64,000 bases of DNA from positions 558,001 through 622,000 of the forward strand of contig JAJFJQ010000028.1 in the NCBI GenBank assembly GCA_021773835.1, read 5' to 3'. Below, piece by piece: positions 56,533-64,000 of the stretch. The stretch is from Gammaproteobacteria bacterium (GTDB lineage Bacteria; Pseudomonadota; Gammaproteobacteria; Ga0077536). Under the pieces are notes generated by a model, which was not told the origin of the DNA, ran no database searches, and was given only the letters and a program-made list of their open reading frames with translations. The position numbers and the translations under genes were made by a program. Position 1 is the first letter of the stretch, and every line of letters starts with the position of its first letter.

Positions 56533-57174
56533 ATGAGCACCGTACAGTCCTTTCAAACGACCGATGAAGACGCGATCCAGCGCTTCCTCGAGCACTGTCA
56601 CCGTAAGCAATATCCATCGAAGAGTACCATCATTCGACAGGGCGATCCGTCGCACGAACTGTTCTACATCATCAAAGGATCAGTCACCGTGATGTTGGAA
56701 GACGAAGAGGGACGCGAGTTAGTGCTCGCCTACCTTAACCCTGGCGACTTCTTTGGCGAGATCGGCCTTTTTAATGAACACGTCAACCGTAGCGCACTCG
56801 TCCGGGCCAAGACGCCGTGCGAAGTGGCACAGATCAGCTACGAAAAACTAAAGAGTATGTCGACCGTATTTCCGGATCTCCTGTTTGCTATTTCCTCCCA
56901 GCTAGCAAACCGGTTGCGCAAAATGAATCGCAAGATTGGCGATCTCGCGTTCATGGATGTTTCGGGTCGTGTCGCACGCTCGCTGCTAGATCTGTGCAAA
57001 GAACCGGACGCGATGACTCATCCAGACGGTATGCAGATCCGCATCACCCGCCAAGAACTCGGACGTATCGTTGGATGCTCGCGCGAAATGGTTGGGCGCG
57101 TGCTGAAAACCCTGGAAGAGCAGCACCTGATCAGCGTCAGCGGGAAAACCATCGTCGTCTTCGGCGTGCGATAG
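56533..57174 (+). CDS. crp: cAMP-receptor protein (Crp/Vfr)
   Basis: A 213-residue regulator. The cyclic-nucleotide domain has [11 protein letters not shown] followed by [16 protein letters not shown], the phosphate-binding cassette of CRP. The long C-helix and the [24 protein letters not shown] with RExxxR recognition residues match Crp/Vfr. A GAGGG ribosome site lies before the ATG. In Pseudomonas, Vfr with cAMP controls type IV pili and virulence. A cyclase gene lies 3.3 kb away, so a local cAMP circuit is plausible. Confidence 0.95.
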   Translation: MSTVQSFQTTDEDAIQRFLEHCHRKQYPSKSTIIRQGDPSHELFYIIKGSVTVMLEDEEGRELVLAYLNPGDFFGEIGLFNEHVNRSALVRAKTPCEVAQISYEKLKSMSTVFPDLLFAISSQLANRLRKMNRKIGDLAFMDVSGRVARSLLDLCKEPDAMTHPDGMQIRITRQELGRIVGCSREMVGRVLKTLEEQHLISVSGKTIVVFGVR

Positions 57175-57193
57175 CAAGCTAACCGCCTATTGT

Positions 57194-57276
57194 GATTCCG
57201 GAGACCGCCGGAATCCAATCAGAATCAGCCAGTCCACAGCCGTCATTCCGGAAGTCGCAAAGCGGCTATCCGGAAT
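57194..57276. repeat. Two REP-like palindromes after crp
   Basis: Unit 1 is GATTCCGG (57194-57201), a 6-base loop and CCGGAATC (57208-57215). Unit 2 is ATTCCGGA (57245-57252) and TCCGGAAT (57269-57276), with AGTCGC/GCGGCT extending the stem. ATTCCGG with GTCATTCCGG flanks is a widespread bacterial palindromic repeat. The pair sits between convergent crp and thioesterase genes and may also act as a terminator. Confidence 0.65.
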
Positions 57277-57327
57277 CCATAGTGCATCAAAAAGAAGCGA
57301 GCGCAGATAGCTCAGCAAGGCTTCTCA

Positions 57328-57825
57328 TCAACTCGCAGGCTTCCCTCGTCTGATCCCGACTGCTCGACCCACCCACTCCGGTCGCGGAACCGCAAGTTGC
57401 GCCTGATACATCGCCTCAATGTTCGCCGCAATTGCAGGCGCGAACGGTTGGCTCTTGCGCGCCTTTAAATCAAAACTAATCGACAGCGTCTCTTGCGTTG
57501 CAAGTAAATCCTCGCCGCGAAACATCTCCTGATAAAGGTGTGTCCGTTTACTGTCGAAATCCAAAATACGAGTTCCAATCTGAAGCGTTTCGCCAAGCGA
57601 CGCTTCATTTTGGTAAGTGATGTGTGCCTCAAGCGCAACGGTCGAGCGCTGCTGCATCGCGATGTAGTCACTATCGATACCATAGACCGCCTTCAACTCA
57701 TCGATGCCGAGGTCGAACGTGGCAATGTAGTAGGCAACATTCATGTGATCGTTGTAATCGAGCCATTCGGGCAATACCGTTGCAGTGGTGACGACGATGC
57801 CGTTTTCAGGAATAGTAAAAGTCAC
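57328..57825 (-). CDS. Acyl-CoA thioesterase-like hotdog protein
   Basis: A 165-residue single hotdog-fold protein. The start region EWLDYNDHMNVAYYIATFDLG carries the DYNDHMN motif of 4-hydroxybenzoyl-CoA-thioesterase-like enzymes, followed by HITYQNEASLGETLQIGTRI. Such proteins hydrolyse acyl-CoA thioesters; DYNDHMN-type domains also occur fused to or beside carnitine dehydrogenases. The substrate cannot be named. It stands alone between crp and tRNA-Met. Confidence 0.82.
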   Translation of the reverse strand: MTFTIPENGIVVTTATVLPEWLDYNDHMNVAYYIATFDLGIDELKAVYGIDSDYIAMQQRSTVALEAHITYQNEASLGETLQIGTRILDFDSKRTHLYQEMFRGEDLLATQETLSISFDLKARKSQPFAPAIAANIEAMYQAQLAVPRPEWVGRAVGIRRGKPAS

Positions 57826-58004
57826 GGAAAACCTTATGTTGGAATGTGGGTTCGCTTAACACTATATGGCATCGCTTAGAGCAAGCGAAAGTCCGATGCG
57901 CTGGCTTGACAGTGCCCACCGCAACGCCGATGATCGCGGTCCCCCAAAGCGTGGAATGACGGCCGACACAGTCAATGATCCGCTTGGGCTAGAAACCTCT
58001 TCAT

Positions 58005-58081
58005 GGCTATGTAGCTCAGCTGGTTAGAGCGCGGCACTCATAATGCTGAGGTCGGTGGTTCAAGTCCACCCATAGCCACCA
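58005..58081 (+). tRNA. tRNA-Met (anticodon CAT, elongator type)
   Basis: A 77-base cloverleaf with encoded CCA. The acceptor pairs GGCTATG with CATAGCC, the D arm has GCTCAGCTGGTTAGAGC, the anticodon loop is CTCATAA and the T arm GGTTCAAGTCC. Overall it resembles E. coli elongator tRNA-Met. A CAT anticodon modified to lysidine (tRNA-Ile2) cannot be excluded by sequence alone. An integrase gene begins 20 bases after its 3' end, so it is the probable attachment site of the island. Confidence 0.95.
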
Positions 58082-58100
58082 ATTTCATCAAGTACTTAAC

Positions 58101-59309
58101 TCACGCCTCCAACAAGACCGGCTTCGATTGTGGGGAAATTGTGGGGATTTTTGTCTCCATACCACCACGGATCACCACCAAACCTTGCCCGTTGATCGTG
58201 CGTGCACACACCCGATTCACCGCTTCCAGCAATTCCTCGATCTCGACCGCCGAATAGTGCGTTGTGATGTCACCATTCTTGTGGCCGAGTAAGGCCTTCC
58301 TTGTTTCTAGCGGTACACCGGCCGCGCGCAAGCGACGTCCGAACGTGTGCTTGAGATCGTGCACCCGGATATTGGCAAAGCCTTCCGGACACTCAAACCC
58401 AAACGTCTCGCTGAACTTCTTTGCGGCGGATTCGCGCGAGCGCTTCCAGGCACTGTTGTAGATCTTCGTGATCCGCTTACCTCGATAGGGAAACACCCAG
58501 ACGCGATCCAGACCACGCTGCCGGTCGATAACCGATTGCGCGATGCTGTTGAGAACGACCAGGCGATCCTCCCGGTTCTTCGTGTCGCTCTCAGGAATCA
58601 CGAAAACACTCGTGCCGAGATTCGGCAGGACTTGCTCCTGCTGCCAGCGCAGCCCGCACACTTCCCGCTCACGCAGACCCGTATTCACTTTGAATAAGGC
58701 CAGGGTGGCAAGATGCGTCGGCATTTGCTGAAACAGGAGATCCTGCTCGTCCCACGACAGGGGATACGGTCGCCGCTTATCGTTCCAATCCACAAAACGA
58801 ATCAACGGCGGCGTTTCCAACCAGGACAAACCGTTTTCGTCACGCCACAAACGCGCCGCGAGATTTAACACCCGCCGCACGGTCGCGAACGTTCGGTTCA
58901 CGGTACCGCTTTTCACCCCGGCCTTACGGCGAGCGGCGATAAACGGTTTCAGGGTTTCCATGTGTACCTGGTCCAAACTCAGATCCCCGATAAACGGCAC
59001 CACCAGGTTCAAATCCTGTGCATCCCGGTGCAGGCTCCGTTTATATTCTTCCAACAAGTACTTCGTCGCCGCCTCGCGAAATGTCCGCTTCGGCCGAATG
59101 CCGTAGATCATCGCATCACGGATTTGCGTAATACGATGGTTCAGGTAGCGTTCGGCTTCCGCGACATCGCGCGTTTCACAGCTTTCTCGAATGCGTCGTC
59201 CTTGTACGACTTTATCGATATGCCAGACCCCGCCTCTTCTATAGAGGCCTGGCGTTCTCCTGCGTCCCATAGCTTTCCTCCTTGCTTCGCGGGACGCCCG
59301 TTGCGGCAT
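58101..59309 (-). CDS. Tyrosine recombinase/integrase of the genomic island
   Basis: A 402-residue integrase, pointing toward the tRNA-Met gene. The N-terminus (GLYRRGGVWHIDKVVQGRR) is an arm/DNA-binding type domain, the core-binding domain spans about 75-170, and the catalytic domain shows Arg in VNTGLREREVCGLRW, HDLKHTFGRRLR, LLGHKNGDITTHYS with the tyrosine. The HxxR arginine is a lysine here (HDLKH), a variant seen in some integrases. Start is ATG at 59309, or a later ATG at 59270. The 5' end overlaps the Xis-like gene. Confidence 0.93.
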   Translation of the reverse strand: MPQRASREARRKAMGRRRTPGLYRRGGVWHIDKVVQGRRIRESCETRDVAEAERYLNHRITQIRDAMIYGIRPKRTFREAATKYLLEEYKRSLHRDAQDLNLVVPFIGDLSLDQVHMETLKPFIAARRKAGVKSGTVNRTFATVRRVLNLAARLWRDENGLSWLETPPLIRFVDWNDKRRPYPLSWDEQDLLFQQMPTHLATLALFKVNTGLREREVCGLRWQQEQVLPNLGTSVFVIPESDTKNREDRLVVLNSIAQSVIDRQRGLDRVWVFPYRGKRITKIYNSAWKRSRESAAKKFSETFGFECPEGFANIRVHDLKHTFGRRLRAAGVPLETRKALLGHKNGDITTHYSAVEIEELLEAVNRVCARTINGQGLVVIRGGMETKIPTISPQSKPVLLEA

Positions 59310-59509
59310 TTATACTGCTCCAAGGCCGCATCGAGCTCAAGACGGTCGAAGGCGAGACCCTGCCGGCCGATGGGGATCTCGGTCAGGTAAGGCCTCAGTG
59401 CCTGGTTGAATATGGCGCGGCACATGCCGCAGTAGCCGTGGGCGTCGCGGGCGCGGATGAATCGCGGTAACAGCGTCACCGCTCTCGTCTTATGGGGGCC
59501 TACCGTCAA
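59141..59509 (-). CDS. AlpA/excisionase-like small DNA-binding protein
   Basis: Up to 122 residues. The segment YCGMCRAIFNQALRPYLTEIPIG followed by LAFDRLELDAALEQYKCRNGRP is typical of short proteins encoded next to island integrases and resembling AlpA or Xis in size and helix-turn-helix layout. A TTG at 59509 overlaps the upstream gene's stop as TTGA; a GTG at 59479 is an alternative. Its 3' end overlaps the integrase by up to 169 bases in another frame. It probably controls integration direction, but this is inferred from context. Confidence 0.7.
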   Translation of the reverse strand: MTVGPHKTRAVTLLPRFIRARDAHGYCGMCRAIFNQALRPYLTEIPIGRQGLAFDRLELDAALEQYKCRNGRPAKQGGKLWDAGERQASIEEAGSGISIKSYKDDAFEKAVKRAMSRKPNAT

Positions 59510-60378
59510 CTTCCGAGGTAAATCGAGGTGACGCCGACTCTCGCGTGCCCCAGCTCGGCGCTGATGATGAAACGGGCCTGACGGTCGCGGACTTTGAGAT
59601 CACCTTCTAGACGGCCCGAACTAGGCCCGCCCAGTGACGGACAGAGCCGGCCGGTCAACTCCTTGTAGCGCTGCTGTGCATAGCGATGCCGGTGGCCGTG
59701 CACATGGTGGATGCCGGCTTTGGTGCAGTGATACTTGAACACTTGGAGCTGAGCGACGTAGGTATCCCGCATGATCAGCGACCCCCGCGGCGTTAGCGCT
59801 GCGAGCGTCTTGGCCTCATCGAGCAAGGCGCGTTGTTCCGGGGTGCGGATCGGGATCTCGCGCGACCGTCCACCCTTCGTCCAGGATGCCCGTAGGTGGA
59901 GCCGGTCACCCCGGTCGGCGTAGCCGGGCTGAAATTTAATGCTTTCTTCGCGACGTAAGCCGAATGCCGCCTGCAACTTCAGCGACATTTGCGTGTACGG
60001 GTCTTCGACGGCGGCAAGATCGTCCGTGGTTAAATCCCGCCCCTTGTCCTCGTTCGTCACGAAGCGACGATCCGGGATCCCGTAAGCATCGTTCGTCCGC
60101 GCGACGATATTCTGCTTATTGATCTTGCCCGCAAGCCAGCGCAGCGCGCTCATGCGGTTTTTGATGCTGCCGGGGTTCAGCTCTTCCTCGGTCCAGCGCT
60201 TCACGAGGGCCTCGATATGACGCGTACCCAAGCCGCCCGCATGATTTAGCCGATAGCCCATCTCGAGCAATTGCTTCCCAATCAACAGTAATATCCGCTG
60301 TCGGTCGGCCTGGGTCTTATACGAGCCGTCGCGATTGTGCCGACAGATCTGGGTCAAGCTGTAAATCAGGTTCTTCAT
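59506..60378 (-). CDS. Integrase-domain protein (second tyrosine-recombinase family member)
   Basis: A 290-residue protein. The ATG at 60378 is marked by GAGGAA six bases upstream; the open frame continues upstream to 60753 but reads like non-coding DNA. The N-terminal SLTQICRHNRDGSYKTQADR and a central ALRWLAGKINKQNIV form a SAM-like domain. FGLRREESIKF, GHRHRYAQQRY and ELGHARVGVTSIYLG carry the expected Arg, His-Arg and Tyr of a tyrosine recombinase. It is known as an 'integrase domain' family that travels with island integrases. It overlaps the Xis-like gene by four bases. Confidence 0.82.
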   Translation of the reverse strand: MKNLIYSLTQICRHNRDGSYKTQADRQRILLLIGKQLLEMGYRLNHAGGLGTRHIEALVKRWTEEELNPGSIKNRMSALRWLAGKINKQNIVARTNDAYGIPDRRFVTNEDKGRDLTTDDLAAVEDPYTQMSLKLQAAFGLRREESIKFQPGYADRGDRLHLRASWTKGGRSREIPIRTPEQRALLDEAKTLAALTPRGSLIMRDTYVAQLQVFKYHCTKAGIHHVHGHRHRYAQQRYKELTGRLCPSLGGPSSGRLEGDLKVRDRQARFIISAELGHARVGVTSIYLGS

Positions 60379-61599
60379 GTTTCGTTCCTCATCCGTTCGC
60401 ACGCATGCTCTCGATTGCGCGGCCCGCAGCACCATGGCTGCAAACGCCGGCGGCGCATTGCGCGAACGTTTCTCTGTGTGCAGTTCATCCATTCGTTTCG
60501 ATCTCCAAACATCAATGCCAAAATCTCGGTGTCGTCTAATCGGTAAGTGGTAATGCTCAGCCGCTATGCCGTAGCGCAGCGGGTTACTTGAGCCCGGGAC
60601 ACCGTTCCCGGTTTGTGCGGACGTTTCCTTGTGGTTGCCGCCGCCGCACTGGCCTTGGGCATCGATGGACGTCTCTGTTGAAACTGCACACATCGAGGTT
60701 CTGTAATCCTGAACCAGAGGAAGTCCGTCGGGTGGACCAAACCAAGAGCGCATTGCGCGCTAAGTAGAAGATGCGTAGACGTCGATTAAGGCCGTCACGC
60801 GAGGTCGTCACTTCTGCAAGCGAGGGGCAAACTCAAGCGCGACGCCGGTTGCAGTGCGTCGTCACTGTCAGCGTTCCGCTTACCAGTGACGACGCAGATC
60901 CATGCGAACTCGTTCGAGCTGCGACCGGATCCGAAACATTCACACGGCATTCGCCACGCAAACGAATCGATCGATCGCACTACGCCGTTAAGCGCTGCCA
61001 CCCGATGCAGGGGAATAGCCGCCGTGCTGACGCACATAGCGGCCCAAGCGGAACGGTAGAAAAGACACGATCGCTTGGCATGAATCTCACGATTGCGCGC
61101 ACGCAATCGTGGCTTGGGAGCCGCAAACGGGCCCCGACTTGAAGATGGCACGGTCGGAAAAATCCGAGTCGCACCGTCGCAATAAAGCCCGAATGTCGCG
61201 ACCACAAGGTGGGCGCTCCCGCACGTCTCCAGACGTACTTACTTCGAGCGAGCGGTGGCCTCAATATTTGAGTTCCGCGACCCGCGCATCCTGCGCGGTT
61301 GCTGCCGCCAATCTGGTTCTCCCGACGCAGCGATCGGTTACACGTACCAGACAAACGTGATTAAGTGCGTATTGTTATACGCCGTCACTTATTTGATTTC
61401 GAGTGTGGCGTTGTTAGCAATGCGCTAAACAAAATTGGGCTGAAAACGCTGGATTTAGACCGTCTTCTTACCTGGAAACGCAGGTTCACGGTTAGCACGG
61501 AGCTACAAATTTGGCGCAATTAATTTGCTTCGCGCCGTCCTCAATTGTGCGCGCATCGAAGCCGATGCAACGAACGAAAGCCCATCGCCATCAGTCGGC
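60379..61599. other. Gene-poor stretch inside the island
   Basis: No frame in these 1.2 kb looks like a real protein: open frames are short, lie in several overlapping phases and have odd composition. I see no tRNA, insertion-sequence ends or CRISPR repeats. It is probably decayed or regulatory island DNA. The 5' part must hold the promoter of the recombinase genes. Confidence 0.5.
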
Positions 61600-61830
61600 T
61601 TAACAAGCAAGCTCAGGATCTCGAAATGATCCTTCCCATGTCAGTGTCATCATTCGGCCGCCGTCCTGATATTTAGCAAGTGCGCCCAAATTGATGAGAT
61701 CAATGATAGTCCGCGCTTGGGTGCGTGATGCGCCCGGTACCGTCGTCGAACGGATGAATCGCGACAAACCATAAATGGACGAGGGTAGCGACGACGAGCG
61801 GATCACTCTCGTGCCGTTCTTCCAGGGATA
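61600..61830 (-). pseudogene. Remnant of a Fic-family gene
   Basis: On the minus strand one frame reads LVVATLVHLWFVAIHPFDD, followed by GTGRIT, at about 61724-61800. This contains the Fic active-site motif HPFxDGxGR and the usual helix before it, with N replaced by T. The frame then stops. In a shifted frame, ASRTQARTIIDLINLGALAKY (61640-61730) resembles the C-terminal winged-helix end of Fic proteins. The roughly 100 residues expected between the two are missing, so a deletion with frameshift is inferred. No N-terminal part is found. Fic proteins AMPylate targets; this copy cannot work. Confidence 0.65.
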
Positions 61831-61839
61831 GGGCATATT

Positions 61840-61883
61840 TTCTCCGCAACTATTGCGGAGAATACGTGCGCCATTCTCCGCAA
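61840..61883. repeat. Three copies of TTCTCCGCAA, two as a hairpin
   Basis: TTCTCCGCAA (61840-61849), CTA, and TTGCGGAGAA (61853-61862) form a perfect 10-bp inverted repeat. A third copy, TTCTCCGCAA, lies at 61874-61883. It stands at the 5' side of the Fic remnant, so it may be an operator of the lost gene. It could instead be the scar of another element. Confidence 0.5.
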
Positions 61884-62111
61884 CCACAATAAAGGCTAAA
61901 GAGCGGCTAAAGAGCTGACAGCAATCGGTAACGCACGCTCGTCGTCCCTACATTTGGCGAAACGTCGGATTTTGGCGGGCTTTAAACTTCAGTAAAGTGT
62001 TTCTAAAGCAAACGTGTCGAATGCATTGAGCCGACACTTTGATCGAGGGGGAGGGTGACGTTATGCGGGAATCCGGCCAAGCTCTGGAATCTCGGTCCGC
62101 TTACACACGAA

Positions 62112-62238
62112 AGTACATTGAATTACCGATATTTCTCATAAAACGGGAATTAACGGCATAGTGATGAACTATTATCCTTGCCTTTAGGTTTCAAAAGAGT
62201 ACATTAAACCAACGATTTATCTCTATAAACGGGAATTA
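62112..62238 (+). promoter_or_regulatory. 41-bp direct repeat upstream of abiEi, candidate operator
   Basis: Copy A (62112-62152) and copy B (62198-62238) match at 32 of 41 positions by hand count. Both start AGTACATT and end ACGGGAATTA; their starts are 86 bases apart. Copy A also holds an inverted repeat, AATTACCG with CGGGAATT. Copy B ends 18 bases before the abiEi start. AbiEi proteins are known to bind repeats in their own promoter and repress it, which fits. The rest of the 61884-62256 gap shows nothing else clear. Confidence 0.6.
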
Positions 62239-62256
62239 TTGTCAATAAATTGTACT

Positions 62257-63069
62257 ATGGACGCTGCTGAAAGCACGATACCAGCGGGCCGCGCCAAGCT
62301 CGCCGCCGTTGTTCGGAGCGCGGGAGATGTGATCCTCACGGAGCACGTCGCAAAGGAATTGCGGGTCCCGCGGCAGCGCGCCTCAAAAATCCTTGCACGC
62401 TGGACCGCGCAGGGCTGGCTGCGGCGGGTTGGTCCCGGCGCCTATGTCGCAGCCTCTCTCGATTCGCTCGGTGAGGAACACGTCCTCGATGATCCCTGGA
62501 TCCTTGTCCCCGCGCTATTTGACCCCGCGTATATCGGCGGTCGTACCGCAGCAGAATACTGGGACCTGACAGAACAACTCTTCCGCGACATCGTGGTGAT
62601 CACCGCCCAGCCTGTGCGCAAGAAGACCCTACTCCGACACGGTGCGTCGTTCTCGCTAAAGCATAAGGACCAGGCGAGTCTGTTCGGGACGAAAAGCGTC
62701 TGGCGTCACCAAACTAAGGTGCAAGTCTCAGATGTCCACCGCACGATTATCGATATGCTCGACGATCCCGCGCTCGGCGGCGGCATCCAGCATGTTACCG
62801 ATTGCTTGAGCGCATACGCTCGTCGCGATGATCGCGATTTCAACAAGCTCATCGACTATGCCGTTCGCCTCGGGAACGGCGCGGTATTTAAGCGGCTAGG
62901 TTTTCTCGCGCAACACTTGGAGATCTCCGACTTTCCGGTCGAGGGCTGTTTGGCTCAATTAACCGCCGGAAAATCGAAGCTGGATCCAGCCCTCCCATGC
63001 CCCCGAATAAGTACAAAATGGCGCTTGTGGATCCCCGAGTCATTTGTGCGCAAAGCGAGCCGTGATTGA
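62257..63069 (+). CDS. abiEi: AbiEi-type antitoxin/transcriptional repressor
   Basis: About 270 residues. The N-terminal winged helix (AGDVILTEHVAKELRVPRQRASKIL, then GWLRRVGPGAYVA) and the following AbiEi domain (DDPWILVPALFDPAYIGGRTAAEYW, later KVQVSDVHRTIIDMLDDP) fit the antitoxin of the AbiE abortive-infection system, a type IV toxin-antitoxin. I use ATG 62257; a TTG six codons earlier is possible. It overlaps the toxin gene by eight bases. The C-terminal part would bind and regulate from the repeats upstream. Confidence 0.88.
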   Translation: MDAAESTIPAGRAKLAAVVRSAGDVILTEHVAKELRVPRQRASKILARWTAQGWLRRVGPGAYVAASLDSLGEEHVLDDPWILVPALFDPAYIGGRTAAEYWDLTEQLFRDIVVITAQPVRKKTLLRHGASFSLKHKDQASLFGTKSVWRHQTKVQVSDVHRTIIDMLDDPALGGGIQHVTDCLSAYARRDDRDFNKLIDYAVRLGNGAVFKRLGFLAQHLEISDFPVEGCLAQLTAGKSKLDPALPCPRISTKWRLWIPESFVRKASRD

Positions 63070-64000
63070 TAAGCGGGAAATCATTGATACCGCTTCGAAG
63101 CTGGGGCTGAACCCGCACGTCGTCGAAAAAGACTTCGTGCTCGGCTGGATCCTCGCCGGCATATATCAACACCACGCGCTCGCCGACTCGTGGGTATTCA
63201 AGGGCGGAACTTGTCTCAAGAAGTGCTTCTTCGAGACTTATCGTTTTTCCGAAGATCTCGATTTCACGCTCACCGAACCTGAACATCTCGACAGCGACTT
63301 CCTTGTCGCTACTTTCCGCGAAATCTCAGAGTGGGTTTACGAGCAATCCGGTATCGAGCTACCCACCGACCAACATGCTTTCGATATCTATGAGAACCCG
63401 CGTGGTCATCGATCTTGTCAGGGCAAGCTCAGGTATCAAGGCCCGGTTTCTCCACGCACCGGCGGACTTCCGAGGATCAAACTCGATCTAACGGCCGACG
63501 AGGTTCTCGTATTAGCGCCGGCTAAAAGTCCGGTCTATCACCCCTATAGCGACGCGCCCTCGGCCGGTATTTCAGCGTTGACCTACGCCTATGAGGAAAC
63601 CTTCGGTGAGAAAGTGCGGGCGCTCGCCGAGCGCACCCGTCCACGTGATCTCTACGACGTGATCAATCTATTTCGAAACGCGGAATCACGACCATCCGCT
63701 AGCGCCGTGCTCGATGTCTTGACACAGAAATGCGCGTTCAAAGGGATTAGCGTTCCGAAGCTGGAAGATATCTATGAGCATCGGGATGCACTCGAAGGCG
63801 GATGGGCGAACATGCTGGCGCATCAACTCCCAAGTTTGCCGCCGTTGGATACGTTCTGGGATGAACTACCCGCTTTCTTCGCATGGATCGAGGGCGGTGC
63901 CGCACCGTCGATTCCCGCGGCCTACCAACACGCTACGGGCGAATCCGTCATTCGTGATCGCAGGCTACAGCTTTCGATATCGAGTTCCGCTGATTCCGCT
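63062..64000 (+). CDS. abiEii: AbiEii-type nucleotidyltransferase toxin (3' end outside window)
   Basis: From a GTG at 63062 the frame is open to the window edge (313 codons). The N-terminal DTASKLGLNPHVVEKDFVLGW and the nucleotidyltransferase core FKGGTCLKKCFF followed by RFSEDLDFTL are diagnostic of AbiEii, whose family acts as a nucleotidyltransferase on cellular targets such as tRNA. The later EKVRALAERTRPRDLYDV is also typical. It overlaps abiEi by eight bases and is probably translationally coupled. AbiE systems stop phage spread by abortive infection. Confidence 0.9.
   Translation, partial: MIDKREIIDTASKLGLNPHVVEKDFVLGWILAGIYQHHALADSWVFKGGTCLKKCFFETYRFSEDLDFTLTEPEHLDSDFLVATFREISEWVYEQSGIELPTDQHAFDIYENPRGHRSCQGKLRYQGPVSPRTGGLPRIKLDLTADEVLVLAPAKSPVYHPYSDAPSAGISALTYAYEETFGEKVRALAERTRPRDLYDVINLFRNAESRPSASAVLDVLTQKCAFKGISVPKLEDIYEHRDALEGGWANMLAHQLPSLPPLDTFWDELPAFFAWIEGGAAPSIPAAYQHATGESVIRDRRLQLSISSSADSA

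Noticed and set aside
60379-60753. 125-codon N-terminal extension of the second recombinase
   Set aside because: A GAGGAA site and ATG at 60378 give the family-like start; the upstream residues show no fold or motif.
60795-61354. Overlapping frames of 83-136 codons in the island
   Set aside because: Composition is biased to Arg, Ser and Cys, phases overlap on both strands, and no motif or ribosome site supports any of them.
58005-64000. CRISPR arrays or insertion sequences in the island
   Set aside because: No regularly spaced repeats, transposase motifs or terminal inverted repeats with target duplications were found.

Overview
This window is chromosomal DNA of a gammaproteobacterium that I cannot name to genus. 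The evidence is gene order: prfA-hemA diverging from a TPR lipoprotein gene, then lolB-ispE-tRNA-Gln-prs-rplY-pth-ychF, then zapA with a 6S RNA gene next to ygfB(UPF0149)-pepP-ubiH-ubiI, and a tkt-gap-pgk-pyk run. Coding density is high, stop/start overlaps (ATGA, GTGA, TTGA) are common, and GTG or TTG starts are frequent.

Layout. 1-8.6 kb: the 5' part of the oligopeptidase A gene, a LemA/GIDE membrane pair, bacterioferritin and its ferredoxin, and a minus-strand translation/cofactor operon (hemA-prfA-prmC-unknown-moeB-JAMM peptidase). 8.9-16 kb: outer-membrane lipoprotein and isoprenoid genes, tRNA-Gln, prs, rplY, pth, ychF and an EVE-domain gene. 16.4-24.3 kb: 6S RNA, zapA and a coiled-coil partner, then the UPF0149-pepP-ubiH-ubiI block, purC, a small membrane protein and a flavin monooxygenase. 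24.5-32.2 kb (minus): tkt-gap-pgk-pyk followed by a secreted esterase-like protein and an NTF2-like lipoprotein where fructose-bisphosphate aldolase often sits. 32.9 kb: metF.

33.7-55.9 kb is the most distinctive part, a large type IV pilus region. It starts with a sigma-54 response regulator of PrsR type, continues with an MSHA-like assembly operon (mshM, mshL, mshN, mshE, mshG, a PilM-PilN-like fusion, PilO-like and PilP/MshK-like proteins, two large prepilins), and then a PrsK-like histidine kinase. Next come an ABC-2 permease, a single-pass helical protein, a class III adenylate cyclase, a separate major-pilin-like gene with a well-formed sigma-54 promoter, an ABC ATPase and a PAS protein with a degenerate GGDEF domain. 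The ABC pair plus single-pass protein around a pilin resembles the PilGHI set of Myxococcus, here beside an MSHA-type machine. A cAMP cyclase in the locus and a Crp/Vfr-type regulator at 56.5 kb suggest cAMP control. The MshEN domain of MshE suggests c-di-GMP control.

55.9-58 kb holds osmC, crp, REP-like palindromes, a thioesterase and tRNA-Met(CAT). From 58.1 kb to the window end is a genomic island abutting the tRNA-Met 3' end: a tyrosine integrase, an AlpA/Xis-like protein, a second recombinase-family protein, a gene-poor stretch with a broken Fic gene, and an AbiE-type (abiEi-abiEii) toxin-antitoxin/phage-defence pair preceded by a 41-bp direct repeat that is a candidate AbiEi operator. 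The far end of the island is outside the window.
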